A DNA stretch of 12,870 nt from Candidatus Levyibacteriota bacterium (GTDB taxonomy: Bacteria > Patescibacteriota > Microgenomatia > Levybacterales > GWA1-39-11). The notes beneath the pieces were generated by a model. It made no database searches. It saw only the letters and a list, made by a program, of their open reading frames with translations, and was not told the origin of the DNA. The DNA lies in NCBI GenBank assembly GCA_016204525.1, contig JACQKO010000048.1, positions 1-12,870 on the forward strand, read 5' to 3'. This document shows, piece by piece, positions 1 through 5,687 of this stretch. The position numbers and the translations under genes were made by a program. Positions within the stretch are counted from its first letter, which is position 1. Each line of letters starts with the position of its first letter.

Positions 1-271
1 AATTTTAAATAATTTATTATATATAATTTTCTTATAAAAAAAGGAATTTATTTCTTTTCCTCTCTTTAATATAGGGCATCCTATTGTAAATAATTATAGG
101 TTTTTAACTGTTCACTACTACAAGATATTATTTTTTTAAGGTCCCCTTTTACTATGGGAGAAAATATACGAATTCTTATAGGGATTCATACTACACACAT
201 ATTTAGGCCTCTAATGCGCTTGTTCCCTTATTCTTTTTTTCCGTTTTTGAAATAACCATATTTTTATCATT
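1..271. other. AT-rich stretch without a gene
   Basis: No convincing coding frame, tRNA or repeat is visible here on either strand. The sequence is dominated by A and T runs with frequent stops in all frames. It precedes the promoter of the ORF at 394 and may belong to the spacer of a gene outside the window. Confidence 0.5.
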
Positions 272-300
272 TTGCGACACATTTTTCCATAACTTATAAT
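272..300 (+). promoter_or_regulatory. Promoter upstream of the ORF at 394
   Basis: A TTGCGA -35 box (272-277) and a perfect TATAAT -10 box (295-300) are separated by 17 bases. Transcription would start near 307, giving a leader of about 87 bases before the ATG at 394. AT-rich DNA produces such boxes by chance, but the spacing is exact. Confidence 0.45.
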
Positions 301-393
301 AAATTTTATTAATTTCGTGCCATTTTTCTCATATTTGCTATTTAAAGTATTTCATTTTGCAAAAGAGCAAGAGTACTTCGGAGAGGCAAAATT

Positions 394-711
394 ATGAGTA
401 ATAATTTTATACAGCAAAATTATGTTGAATTTATAGCACATTTTTATACATCACTACTTTATTTGCTTTTAATAAACTTAAAAAAGAGACGTAATTATTT
501 TCTTACAAAAAATGCTAGGAAAGGTAAAAGTTGGTTATTCGGAGAGATTAATCGACAATTTTTCTGTTTTAATCGAATTTTTTTATCCTGTATAAAAACA
601 AAAGAGGATAGAATTGTTTCGTGTGCACTTTGGCATGGGTATTTTAAATTTGTTGATTTTGTATATCCTATATTTATATGTGCGGCAAATTTGCGATTTT
701 CGCTTTTTTAG
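394..711 (+). CDS. Doubtful ORF, 105 residues, unknown function
   Basis: I do not recognise this protein. It is rich in Phe, Leu, Ile, Asn and Lys, as translated AT-rich DNA would be, and shows no motif; the 'SLLYLLLINL' stretch near residues 19-28 is hydrophobic but short. In its favour, a GGAGAGG ribosome-binding site (380-386) lies seven bases before the ATG, a promoter lies at 272-300, and the 3' end carries a small hairpin (GCGA/TCGC, 693-703) followed by six T, which could terminate transcription. 105 open codons are also unlikely by chance at this base composition. Alternatives are a non-coding transcript of about 400 bases or a chance ORF. Real function is unknown. Confidence 0.3.
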   Translation: MSNNFIQQNYVEFIAHFYTSLLYLLLINLKKRRNYFLTKNARKGKSWLFGEINRQFFCFNRIFLSCIKTKEDRIVSCALWHGYFKFVDFVYPIFICAANLRFSLF

Positions 712-799
712 TATTATTTAATATAAAATTGTATCATTTGAGGCTAATCTGCGCTCCCTTTACCTTCTGCTGTGAAAAGTGAGAACTGATAAAAGCCTG

Positions 800-818
800 A
801 TCACAAGTAACTAGTGAT
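800..818. promoter_or_regulatory. Operator-like palindrome before tRNA-Thr
   Basis: ATCACAAGTAACTAGTGAT is palindromic apart from the central base and one mismatched pair. It lies about 40 bases upstream of tRNA-Thr, in a spacer (712-856) that otherwise holds no gene. A CTGATAAAA word occurs on both sides of it (near 786 and 833). It could be a regulator site or one of the palindromic spacer words common in this window. I could not define a clear promoter for the tRNA. Confidence 0.3.
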
Positions 819-856
819 ATGCTATAAGTAATCTGATAAAATCTAAGTTCAAACAC

Positions 857-928
857 GCCGGAATGGCTCAGTGGTAGAGCAAGTCATTGGTAATGACTAG
901 ATCGTGGGTCCGATTCCCACTTCCGGCT
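857..928 (+). tRNA. tRNA-Thr (anticodon GGT)
   Basis: A complete cloverleaf can be drawn. The acceptor GCCGGAA (857-863) pairs with TTCCGGC (921-927). The D stem is GCTC/GAGC (866-869/877-880) with loop AGTGGTA. The anticodon stem is AGTCA/TGACT with loop TTGGTAA, giving anticodon GGT at 889-891, which reads ACC/ACT threonine codons. The T stem is GTGGG/CCCAC (904-908/916-920). The discriminator is T and CCA is not encoded. The T loop reads TCCGATT, so position 55 is C where nearly all tRNAs have U. Such a tRNA upstream of rpmG fits the usual tRNA-rpmG-secE-nusG neighbourhood of many bacteria. Confidence 0.95.
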
Positions 929-931
929 CAA

Positions 932-1029
932 GTCGTGGGCCTGCCCCGTATAACCGCCACCGTGACGCGAGGACGTAGACCTCGGGAACGGAGAGGTTTG
1001 TACGGGGTTCGATTCCCACTCGAGGCTCA
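932..1029 (+). ncRNA. GC-rich nested hairpin ending like a tRNA 3' end
   Basis: This stretch is much richer in GC than its surroundings and folds on paper into stacked helices: GTGGG/CCCAC (935-939/1015-1019), CCCCGTA/TACGGGG (944-950/1001-1007), ACC/GGT (953-955/995-997), CCGT/ACGG (960-963/988-991) and CGAGG/CCTCG (968-972/980-984) around a seven-base loop. The loop centre reads GTA, as in a tRNA-Tyr anticodon. The 3' part (TTCGATT, CCCAC, TCGAGGC, TCA) imitates a T loop, T stem and acceptor strand and resembles the end of the preceding tRNA-Thr. No matching 5' acceptor GCCTCGA or D arm exists, so it is not a normal tRNA. It could be a decayed or interrupted tRNA, a processing signal, or a separate structured RNA. 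Confidence 0.4.
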
Positions 1030-1076
1030 CGTCTATTCCAATTTTACTTCGGATTTGCTAAAATACCCAAACTAGC

Positions 1077-1149
1077 AACTAGATATTAGATAATAGATAC
1101 TAGGTCGAACAGAATTCCTAGTAGCTAGTATCTAGTTACTATTATCTAA
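1077..1149 (+). repeat. Interleaved inverted repeats in the rpmG leader
   Basis: Three words recur as reverse complements: AACTAGATA (1077-1085) with TATCTAGTT (1129-1137), TTAGATAATAG (1086-1096) with CTATTATCTAA (1139-1149), and ACTAGG (1099-1104) with CCTAGT (1117-1122). The order on the right is not the mirror of the left, so the first two helices exclude each other unless they form a pseudoknot. The right arm ends five bases before the rpmG start codon. Confidence 0.55.
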
Positions 1150-1154
1150 CTAAA

Positions 1155-1331
1155 ATGGCAAAAAAGACCGGGGCTCGAATAATTGTTGGGCTTGCGTGCA
1201 CGGTGTGCGGAACACGGGGCTACATCACGTCGCGTAATAAACTCAATACCCCTGAGAAACTTAAGCCTCGCAAGTTCTGCAAGGTGTGCCGTAAAGTACA
1301 AGAGCATAAGGAGGTCGAAAAGCTCAAGTAA
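1155..1331 (+). CDS. rpmG: Ribosomal protein bL33
   Basis: This encodes a 58-residue protein starting MAKKTGARIIVGLACTVCG. It is a component of the large ribosomal subunit that sits near the E site. Two CxxC pairs (C15/C18 and C42/C45) form the zinc-ribbon version of L33, and KFCKVCRK followed by a charged tail is typical of the family; the length is normal (about 50-60). The gene follows tRNA-Thr as in many bacterial tRNA-rpmG-secE-nusG clusters, but secE and nusG do not follow here. No Shine-Dalgarno sequence is visible; an inverted-repeat leader abuts the start. A diverged copy of its 3' end seems to survive at 1926-1970. Confidence 0.93.
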   Translation: MAKKTGARIIVGLACTVCGTRGYITSRNKLNTPEKLKPRKFCKVCRKVQEHKEVEKLK

Positions 1332-1348
1332 AAGTAATTCAGAAACAT

Positions 1349-1387
1349 CGGAGTATCAGCTGAATCGGTGTGTCAGATTGCGGATAA
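1349..1387 (+). repeat. 39-base spacer repeat, copy A
   Basis: This segment begins CGGAGTATCAGCTGAATCGG and matches copy B at 1818-1856 at 36 of 39 positions by direct reading. It lies 17 bases after the rpmG stop and just beyond the 3' end of the broken minus-strand gene at 1403-1783. The two copies therefore bracket that gene. Confidence 0.8.
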
Positions 1388-1402
1388 ATCAGATAAATCA
1401 GA

Positions 1403-1783
1403 TTATCTCTTGTTATAGTCAACCCAATTATTCCTTAGATTATTTAGTTGTTTCGAAATAATTTTGTATTCGGCAATAACTCTATCACATAGATTTTTAT
1501 CAATTCTTGGAACATGATCTGCAAGAATCTTGATTGCTCGGGCCTGTGTAATTACTTCATCGCTTGAGCCCATCGCAATCTCTAAGAAGCGTTTCCATTC
1601 CTTAGCTCATCGACGTTTGGCAAATCCTTCAGCGATATGTGCCGGTACTCCTTCTCCAGCCGAGGTAATTTGTATCCTCAGCTTAAAGTGAGAATTTGGA
1701 ATCTGCTTTTCTAACAGATAAAGAAGATTAAGAGCTTTAAGCGCTCGATTGTAAACTTCAAGGTCGGTTACATCGTATATCAT
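1403..1783 (-). pseudogene. Broken four-helix-bundle (23S rRNA IVS-family) protein
   Basis: Read on the minus strand from ATG at 1783, the frame gives a protein of about 125 residues interrupted by one in-frame TGA at codon 59 (1607-1609). The sequence before the stop has PAHIAEGFAKRR and after it AKEWKRFLEIAMGSSDEV. This matches the IAEG(F/Y)...RFL.IA.GS..E core of the 23S rRNA intervening-sequence / four-helix-bundle family (TIGR02436), whose members have this length. A single CGA-to-TGA change would explain the break, since arginine is common there. UGA recoding is unlikely because other genes here use TGA as a stop. The original role is unknown; such proteins often occur as mobile small genes in candidate-phyla genomes. 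Direct repeats at 1349-1387 and 1818-1856 bracket it. Confidence 0.75.
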
Positions 1784-1817
1784 TATTATTACAATATAAC
1801 ATATTGTCCGGAAAATC

Positions 1818-1856
1818 CGGAGTATCAGCTGAATCGGTGTATCAGATTATGGATAA
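1818..1856 (+). repeat. 39-base spacer repeat, copy B
   Basis: This is the partner of copy A (1349-1387), differing at three positions. Unlike copy A, it forms the left arm of a longer nested palindrome that continues to 1907. Confidence 0.8.
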
Positions 1857-1907
1857 GTTCGGATAGATCCGATTTTTCTGATTTATCTGTTGTCCGATTT
1901 TAGCTGA
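1825..1907 (+). repeat. Nested palindrome, 83 bases
   Basis: The outer helix is TCAGCT/AGCTGA (1825-1830/1902-1907), followed by AATCGG/CCGATT (1832-1837/1894-1899), ATCAGA/TCTGAT (1841-1846/1877-1882) and the tip TCGGA/TCCGA (1859-1863/1868-1872). The tip is followed by TTTTT (1873-1877), so it may also act as a weak intrinsic terminator on the plus strand. Confidence 0.6.
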
Positions 1908-1925
1908 TGTTAGCTGATTTCTTCC

Positions 1926-1970
1926 GAAGTTTCTGACAATAAGGAGCACAAAGAAGTAGAAAACTCAAAT
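1926..1970 (+). pseudogene. Possible decayed copy of the rpmG 3' end
   Basis: GAG CAC AAA GAA GTA GAA (1944-1961) reads EHKEVE, the same six residues as rpmG codons 50-55 (GAG CAT AAG GAG GTC GAA, 1302-1319). The four differences are all silent third-position changes. A one-base loss follows, then CTCAAA matches the rpmG CTCAAG. Upstream, AAGTTTCTG (1927-1935) resembles AAGTTCTGC of rpmG. This pattern suggests a shared coding past, not chance, but the match is short. Confidence 0.45.
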
Positions 1971-1991
1971 AGCTGAAATCTAACTGACGCT

Positions 1992-3107
1992 ATGGTAAAA
2001 TTGGGCATGGTAGAAACAGCTAAAGGAAGAATACCTCTTGAGGCTCTTGCTTTAAGGCTTCAGTTTCCAATGGTAATTCCAGGAGAAATAAGGGGCTTGG
2101 AACTTGCCGGCCAATTGCCGGAAGGAGAAATTGCATATTATGACTCTAATGAGCCGGATACATTAAGGTTGGTCGACCGGGAGACCTTCAAACCAGTAAT
2201 CAAAAAGGGGGTAGAGGTAAGACTTAATCTTGAGAATTTTGACAAAGTTCCTCGTAGGTTTTCTGCCGTGATACTTAACGTTCCTCCAAGAACCCATGAA
2301 AATGCTTTTGATGAAACAATTAGGCGCTTTTCAGCGCTAATTAAAAGAACTTCTACAAGAGAAGAGGGGATTATTACAGAACAGCATCTGGGTGCCATAT
2401 TCATCGTTGAAGGCAAAGGGGAAGATCAGAGAGTGGGATGGAGGAAGAAACAGCTTAGAAAGATGGGATTCGTGCTAGTTGATAGACGTGAGGGGTCAGT
2501 CATTGTCAGAGATAATTATATTATTTCTTTTGCAAGACGGCCCATGCAGCGCGGTCCCATAGATCTTACGCAAGGAGAAAGGTCGCGATACATGGTAGGG
2601 CCATTCATACAAGAGATAGAAGATTCGGCGCAACGACAAGGATTTACAGCCGACGCCTCAAGCTTAATAAGGGAAGTAAGAGCAACCGGGAATCCGCCAA
2701 GGACAATTGCCAGTCTTCGCGATGGTTCGGGTGTTACATTTGTAGGCGAGGATTCTGATGGGAAAAGGATTGTTGTGGATCGCAGAGGTGCAAGTGAGGT
2801 TGTTACACCCTCAATAAAAGCTCTTGAAGAAGTAGCCGAACGGGCAAAGCCGGCAAATGGAACGGGAAGACCAGAGATGCATAAGCCGGGCGACAAAGTC
2901 CCAACAGAAATAAAATGCGGAGAATGCGGAAATCATTTCCAGGAAGAGTACTACGCAGAACCCGGAAGAAAGCGGCTATTATTGTTTCGTGATATTGTAT
3001 GTCACGGTGCACATTCGGACGGATACCCCAAGTATATGCAAAGGAGGCAATACGCTGGCTATCTTGGTCAGCTCCCTTCAAGCGAGACCCTAGCATCGAA
3101 AGACTGA
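1992..3107 (+). CDS. Unrecognised 371-residue protein with C-terminal zinc-ribbon-like cluster
   Basis: I do not recognise this family. It is soluble-looking and rich in charged residues, with no signal peptide or membrane helix. The N-terminal two thirds (about 1-210) look like alternating beta strands and helices (for example AIFIVEGKG at 135-143 and VIVRDNYIISFARR at 170-183). Residues 275-305 are a polar linker. The end carries C309-x2-C312 and, about 25 residues later, C337-H338 with H341, a plausible zinc site, followed by a basic tail (KYMQRRQYAGY) that could touch nucleic acid. The start at ATG 1992 is the first in frame; ATG 2007 is an alternative, and neither has a clear ribosome-binding site. 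It occupies the place after rpmG where secE and nusG often lie, but it is not NusG. Confidence 0.85.
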   Translation: MVKLGMVETAKGRIPLEALALRLQFPMVIPGEIRGLELAGQLPEGEIAYYDSNEPDTLRLVDRETFKPVIKKGVEVRLNLENFDKVPRRFSAVILNVPPRTHENAFDETIRRFSALIKRTSTREEGIITEQHLGAIFIVEGKGEDQRVGWRKKQLRKMGFVLVDRREGSVIVRDNYIISFARRPMQRGPIDLTQGERSRYMVGPFIQEIEDSAQRQGFTADASSLIREVRATGNPPRTIASLRDGSGVTFVGEDSDGKRIVVDRRGASEVVTPSIKALEEVAERAKPANGTGRPEMHKPGDKVPTEIKCGECGNHFQEEYYAEPGRKRLLLFRDIVCHGAHSDGYPKYMQRRQYAGYLGQLPSSETLASKD

Positions 3108-3131
3108 AAGCAGAGAACAGACAACAATAGT

Positions 3132-3788
3132 TTATATAAGTATTAATGAAAATAGTGCGAAAGCCGCTCCCAGTATGCTGCCGCCAATAACATCCGTAGT
3201 CCAGTGTTCACCAAGAGAAACGCGAGAGAACAACATAATAGCTAGAATGGTCAAAATAGCTGAATAGCTGAATAGTTTTATGGTTAGTGAGAGTTTCGAT
3301 TTGTTTATTACGAACAAAAATAGCAATGTCAGATAGGCTGTTCGCATGGAATGGCCGGAGGGGTAGGATCCGCCGGGCTGGATATAGCCCGAGGGAAAGA
3401 AGAAGTCAAGCGTATAGCGGTGGAACATAAAGGGGGTCCCTGGATGATCAAGAAAAGCTTTGCCTATAATTTCGACCGCATGCATTATTCCAAATGCCGG
3501 AATCAAAAGGATCGACATAAACTTTTTTTTCAAGAAATTCATTACTGAGAGCGCAATTAGTATTCCCAGTGTTATTTCAAAGCTCCCAAGAAGCGAGAAC
3601 CAGGATAAATAAGGATCAATTCGGGTGGGTATTCGATTTTGAATTCTGACCGTCATATCAAAATCAAAGCGAGTAAAGACATCCTCCTTAACTGCAAACG
3701 AAAAAGCATAAAAAAAAGCAAGTAACAGAGCGCCAAGGAGAAAGTAAGGCATGTGCCTTTTAAGGACTAAAATACGCGAAGGGAGCAT
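3132..3788 (-). CDS. PAP2-family membrane phosphatase
   Basis: This is a 218-residue polytopic membrane protein of the phosphatidic acid phosphatase type 2 superfamily, which removes phosphate from lipid phosphates or diphosphates at the membrane surface. About five to six hydrophobic segments are visible (near 14-33, 66-84, 90-108, 150-162, 172-188 and 199-217). The signature is present: K110 with HP at 115-116 (motif 1, shortened from the usual K-x6-RP), YPSGH at 142-146, and S188-R189-x5-H195-x3-D199. H146 and H195 would be the catalytic pair. A role in recycling undecaprenyl diphosphate is possible but is inferred only from the family. The gene is convergent with the zinc-ribbon gene (24 bases apart). 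An extended -10 lies six bases before the ATG. Confidence 0.88.
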   Translation of the reverse strand: MLPSRILVLKRHMPYFLLGALLLAFFYAFSFAVKEDVFTRFDFDMTVRIQNRIPTRIDPYLSWFSLLGSFEITLGILIALSVMNFLKKKFMSILLIPAFGIMHAVEIIGKAFLDHPGTPFMFHRYTLDFFFPSGYIQPGGSYPSGHSMRTAYLTLLFLFVINKSKLSLTIKLFSYSAILTILAIMLFSRVSLGEHWTTDVIGGSILGAAFALFSLILI

Positions 3789-3794
3789 TAATAT

Positions 3795-3803
3795 ATGATA
3801 CCA
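3795..3803 (-). promoter_or_regulatory. Extended -10 promoter of the PAP2 gene
   Basis: Read on the minus strand, TGG-TATCAT (3803 to 3795) is followed by six bases and then the ATG at 3788. The TGn extension can replace a -35 box, and none is clear. The expected start point falls on the start codon, so the message would be leaderless. Confidence 0.45.
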
Positions 3804-3811
3804 AAATCAAA

Positions 3812-3926
3812 CTCGGTATAACAGTAGAACAGTGTAGCGGTGAAACAGCATTCGGTATAGCAGTATAGCTTTTACCGACTTACTGATAACTGATTTACGG
3901 TTTCACTGCTTTACCGATTTACCGAG
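3812..3926. repeat. Nested palindrome, 115 bases, between rnhB and the PAP2 gene
   Basis: The outer arms are CTCGGTA/TACCGAG (3812-3818/3920-3926), then AGCGGTGAAAC/GTTTCACTGCT (3836-3846/3900-3910, one G-T pair), then TCGGTA/TACCGA (3852-3857/3873-3878). The right arm covers the last codons of rnhB. It is built like the element at 1825-1907 but shares no long sequence with it. It may act as a transcript end or stabiliser for rnhB. Confidence 0.65.
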
Positions 3927-4573
3927 TAGAGATTTTTAATAAATGCTTTCCTGTGAAAGTTAGTTATTCCTAGATTTCTTATTGCTTCTTGGTGTTTCTT
4001 TGTTCCATATCCTTTATTTCGACCCCAACCGTAAACTTTGTATTTGGCAGACAATTTTCTCATGTGCCGGTCGCGGGCAACTTTAGCAATGATTGAGGCG
4101 GCTGCTATTGACAGAGAAATCTCATCACCGTGGATAATTCCCTTTTGATTTTTAAGACCAATACCGTTAAGGCGCTTTACATAAAATTTGTCAATTAGAA
4201 CAAAAATTTTTTCGTCTTTTAACTTTTCACGCAAGCATTTCACGACGTCACGCATTGCTAAAAATGTCGCTTTCCCAATACCAATTCGGTTAATGGTGTT
4301 TACGTTAACTGCACTGATATGATAGACTAAGCTTTCGTTTTGTATAATTTTTGACAGCATTTTCCGAGCATTTGGTTTTAATTTTTTTGAATCATTAATG
4401 CCATAGGAAAGAAGGCGAGTTTTCTGTTCGTAGCTAGTCGTGGGATTGAAGATGACGCCGCCAACAAATAGCGGTCCGGCAAAAGCTCCGCGGCCTACCT
4501 CATCAACTCCAATAACAATATAACCCTTTTTCCAAAGCTCTATTTCATGGTCCAAAGTTGGCAGACTGTTCAC
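3911..4573 (-). CDS. rnhB: Ribonuclease HII
   Basis: This enzyme cleaves the RNA strand of RNA-DNA hybrids and removes single ribonucleotides from DNA, using two metal ions. I place the start at GTG 4573, giving 220 residues; the open frame runs back to 4690, but that extension would overlap the divergent transglycosylase start and precedes the conserved part. Visible signatures are GVDEVGRGAFAGPL (acidic D24 and E25), LIDKFY with D128, and HGDEISLSIAAASIIAKVARDR with D150, the family's catalytic set. A TATAAT box lies seven bases before the GTG, suggesting a leaderless message. The last residues (SVNR) are encoded in the arm of a palindromic repeat. Confidence 0.93.
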   Translation of the reverse strand: MNSLPTLDHEIELWKKGYIVIGVDEVGRGAFAGPLFVGGVIFNPTTSYEQKTRLLSYGINDSKKLKPNARKMLSKIIQNESLVYHISAVNVNTINRIGIGKATFLAMRDVVKCLREKLKDEKIFVLIDKFYVKRLNGIGLKNQKGIIHGDEISLSIAAASIIAKVARDRHMRKLSAKYKVYGWGRNKGYGTKKHQEAIRNLGITNFHRKAFIKNLYSVNR

Positions 4574-4580
4574 GTAGCTG

Positions 4581-4586
4581 ATTATA
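4581..4586 (-). promoter_or_regulatory. -10 box of rnhB
   Basis: A perfect TATAAT on the minus strand is followed by seven bases and then the GTG start of rnhB, so transcription should begin on or next to the start codon. The -35 region is weak (TTTCCT at 17-base spacing). The box supports choosing GTG 4573 as the start. Confidence 0.5.
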
Positions 4587-4630
4587 TAACAAATACTCTC
4601 TGGAGGAAAAGTAATAAAAAAAGATAGGTG

Positions 4631-4659
4631 TTGAAAAAGGTAATCTAACGGGGTACACT
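4631..4659 (+). promoter_or_regulatory. Leaderless promoter of the transglycosylase
   Basis: TTGAAA (4631-4636), a 17-base spacer and TACACT (4654-4659) are followed by six bases and the ATG at 4666. No ribosome-binding site can fit, so the start codon would be at or within a base or two of the transcript 5' end. Confidence 0.65.
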
Positions 4660-4665
4660 TTTTAT

Positions 4666-5634
4666 ATGCTAGATGAAGCCCGTGAAACAAGATTGCCTTT
4701 TAAACCTGAGAGAACAACCACAAGAATTCGAAATCGAAAGAATCCTCAAGGAGTGCAGAAAAGATTGTTAGGGAACAGGTACGTTCCTCTTAGAACTAAA
4801 ATAGCGGGATTGGCAGGAGCAGCAGCGTTGACATTTTTTGGCGGAGAAAAAATCGCAGACCAAGTTTTATCAGATACTAATACTGCGGAGAATCCGGGGG
4901 CAACTGTTAAAATAGACCAACTTCCTTCTCAAGACAAGAGAATTATTGATCTCAGAGCTCAAACCAATAGTTATATCTTTAAGGACTTGACAGAGAAGGA
5001 GAAGGAAGAAGCAAATAGAGAGGTTCGGGAAATGGATCAGGTGATTTTTAGAAACCCAAGTTTCAAGGATATGGTTCGCGTAGTAAGTGACAACGAAAGC
5101 TATATTAATCAGGTGGCCGATAAATACACGATTCCAAGGGCCGTCGCGTATGGTATAGTCCTGATTGAAAACGGAGGCGCAGCAGACTTAATTTCGCCTG
5201 CAGGCGCTGTGGGACCTGCGCAATTAATGAAAGATGCCGCAATTGAGATGGGGCTGAGAGTGGACGACGACGTAGATGAACGGTTAGATCCGGCAAAAGC
5301 ATTTGACGCGATGGTGTCTTATATAGCAAAATACCGCGATCTATTTGGGGGCAATTTGGGAATTGCAGTTTGGAATTATCATGCAGGACCGGGGAATGTT
5401 GGTGAGGCAATAAGATTATATTTTTTAGACGCAGAAGGTATTGATATTGGAGAGCTTAATTTTAAAGTTTATAGTGATTTAATCAAGAAAAGAAGTCTTG
5501 ACGTACATAGACTTCTCAATAATCCAAGAGTGAGGCAGCAGCTTTTGCCAAGATTAGAGGATGAGACAGAGCTTTATCCTGCCAAAGCCGCTTCCGGCGC
5601 CTATCTATACCCCCTCTATAAAGAAGTTCGATAG
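4666..5634 (+). CDS. Membrane-anchored lytic transglycosylase (SLT domain)
   Basis: This is a 322-residue peptidoglycan-cleaving enzyme of the soluble lytic transglycosylase fold, which would act outside the membrane on glycan strands. A basic N-terminal tail (residues 1-44) precedes a short hydrophobic segment (KIAGLAGAAALTFFGG, about 45-60) that could be a signal anchor. Residues 85-140 are charged and helical. The catalytic domain spans about 143-260: IPRAVAYGIVLIENGG with E168 as the likely catalytic acid, GAVGPAQLM (181-188) and WNYHAGPGNV (236-245), all family hallmarks. The C-terminal 70 residues have no recognised motif. The start is fixed by a promoter six bases upstream. It is followed by a separately promoted small anchored protein. 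Confidence 0.9.
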   Translation: MLDEARETRLPFKPERTTTRIRNRKNPQGVQKRLLGNRYVPLRTKIAGLAGAAALTFFGGEKIADQVLSDTNTAENPGATVKIDQLPSQDKRIIDLRAQTNSYIFKDLTEKEKEEANREVREMDQVIFRNPSFKDMVRVVSDNESYINQVADKYTIPRAVAYGIVLIENGGAADLISPAGAVGPAQLMKDAAIEMGLRVDDDVDERLDPAKAFDAMVSYIAKYRDLFGGNLGIAVWNYHAGPGNVGEAIRLYFLDAEGIDIGELNFKVYSDLIKKRSLDVHRLLNNPRVRQQLLPRLEDETELYPAKAASGAYLYPLYKEVR

Positions 5635-5650
5635 TAGAGTCGGGGGAAAT

Positions 5651-5678
5651 TTGCATAATGTAAATCATTATGTAATAT
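5651..5678 (+). promoter_or_regulatory. Promoter with operator-like palindrome
   Basis: TTGCAT (5651-5656) and TAATAT (5673-5678) are 16 bases apart, and the ATG follows nine bases later. A perfect inverted repeat, CATAATGTAAATCATTATG (5654-5672), fills the space between the two boxes, where a bound repressor would block polymerase. Confidence 0.5.
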
Positions 5679-5687
5679 TTAAGCTAT

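Noticed and set aside
932..1029. Calling a normal tRNA-Tyr or a tmRNA
   Set aside because: There is no 5' acceptor or D arm and the anticodon loop lacks U33; it is far too short for tmRNA.
887..1075. 62-residue plus-strand ORF over tRNA-Thr and the structured element
   Set aside because: It lies across a clear tRNA and an RNA-like hairpin; it has no ribosome-binding site and no protein-like composition.
1183..1461. 92-residue ORF overlapping rpmG in another frame
   Set aside because: rpmG with its two CxxC pairs explains this DNA; the frame is a shadow.
1607..1609. TGA read as glycine (alternative code of some candidate phyla)
   Set aside because: Other genes use TGA as a true stop, including an ATGA overlap, and arginine rather than glycine is expected at this site.
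1992..3107. Annotation as NusG, suggested by position after rpmG
   Set aside because: No NGN or KOW motif is present; the length and cysteine cluster do not fit.
4574..4690. Longer N-terminus for ribonuclease HII
   Set aside because: The extension would cross the divergent transglycosylase start and the TATAAT box, and is not typical of the family.
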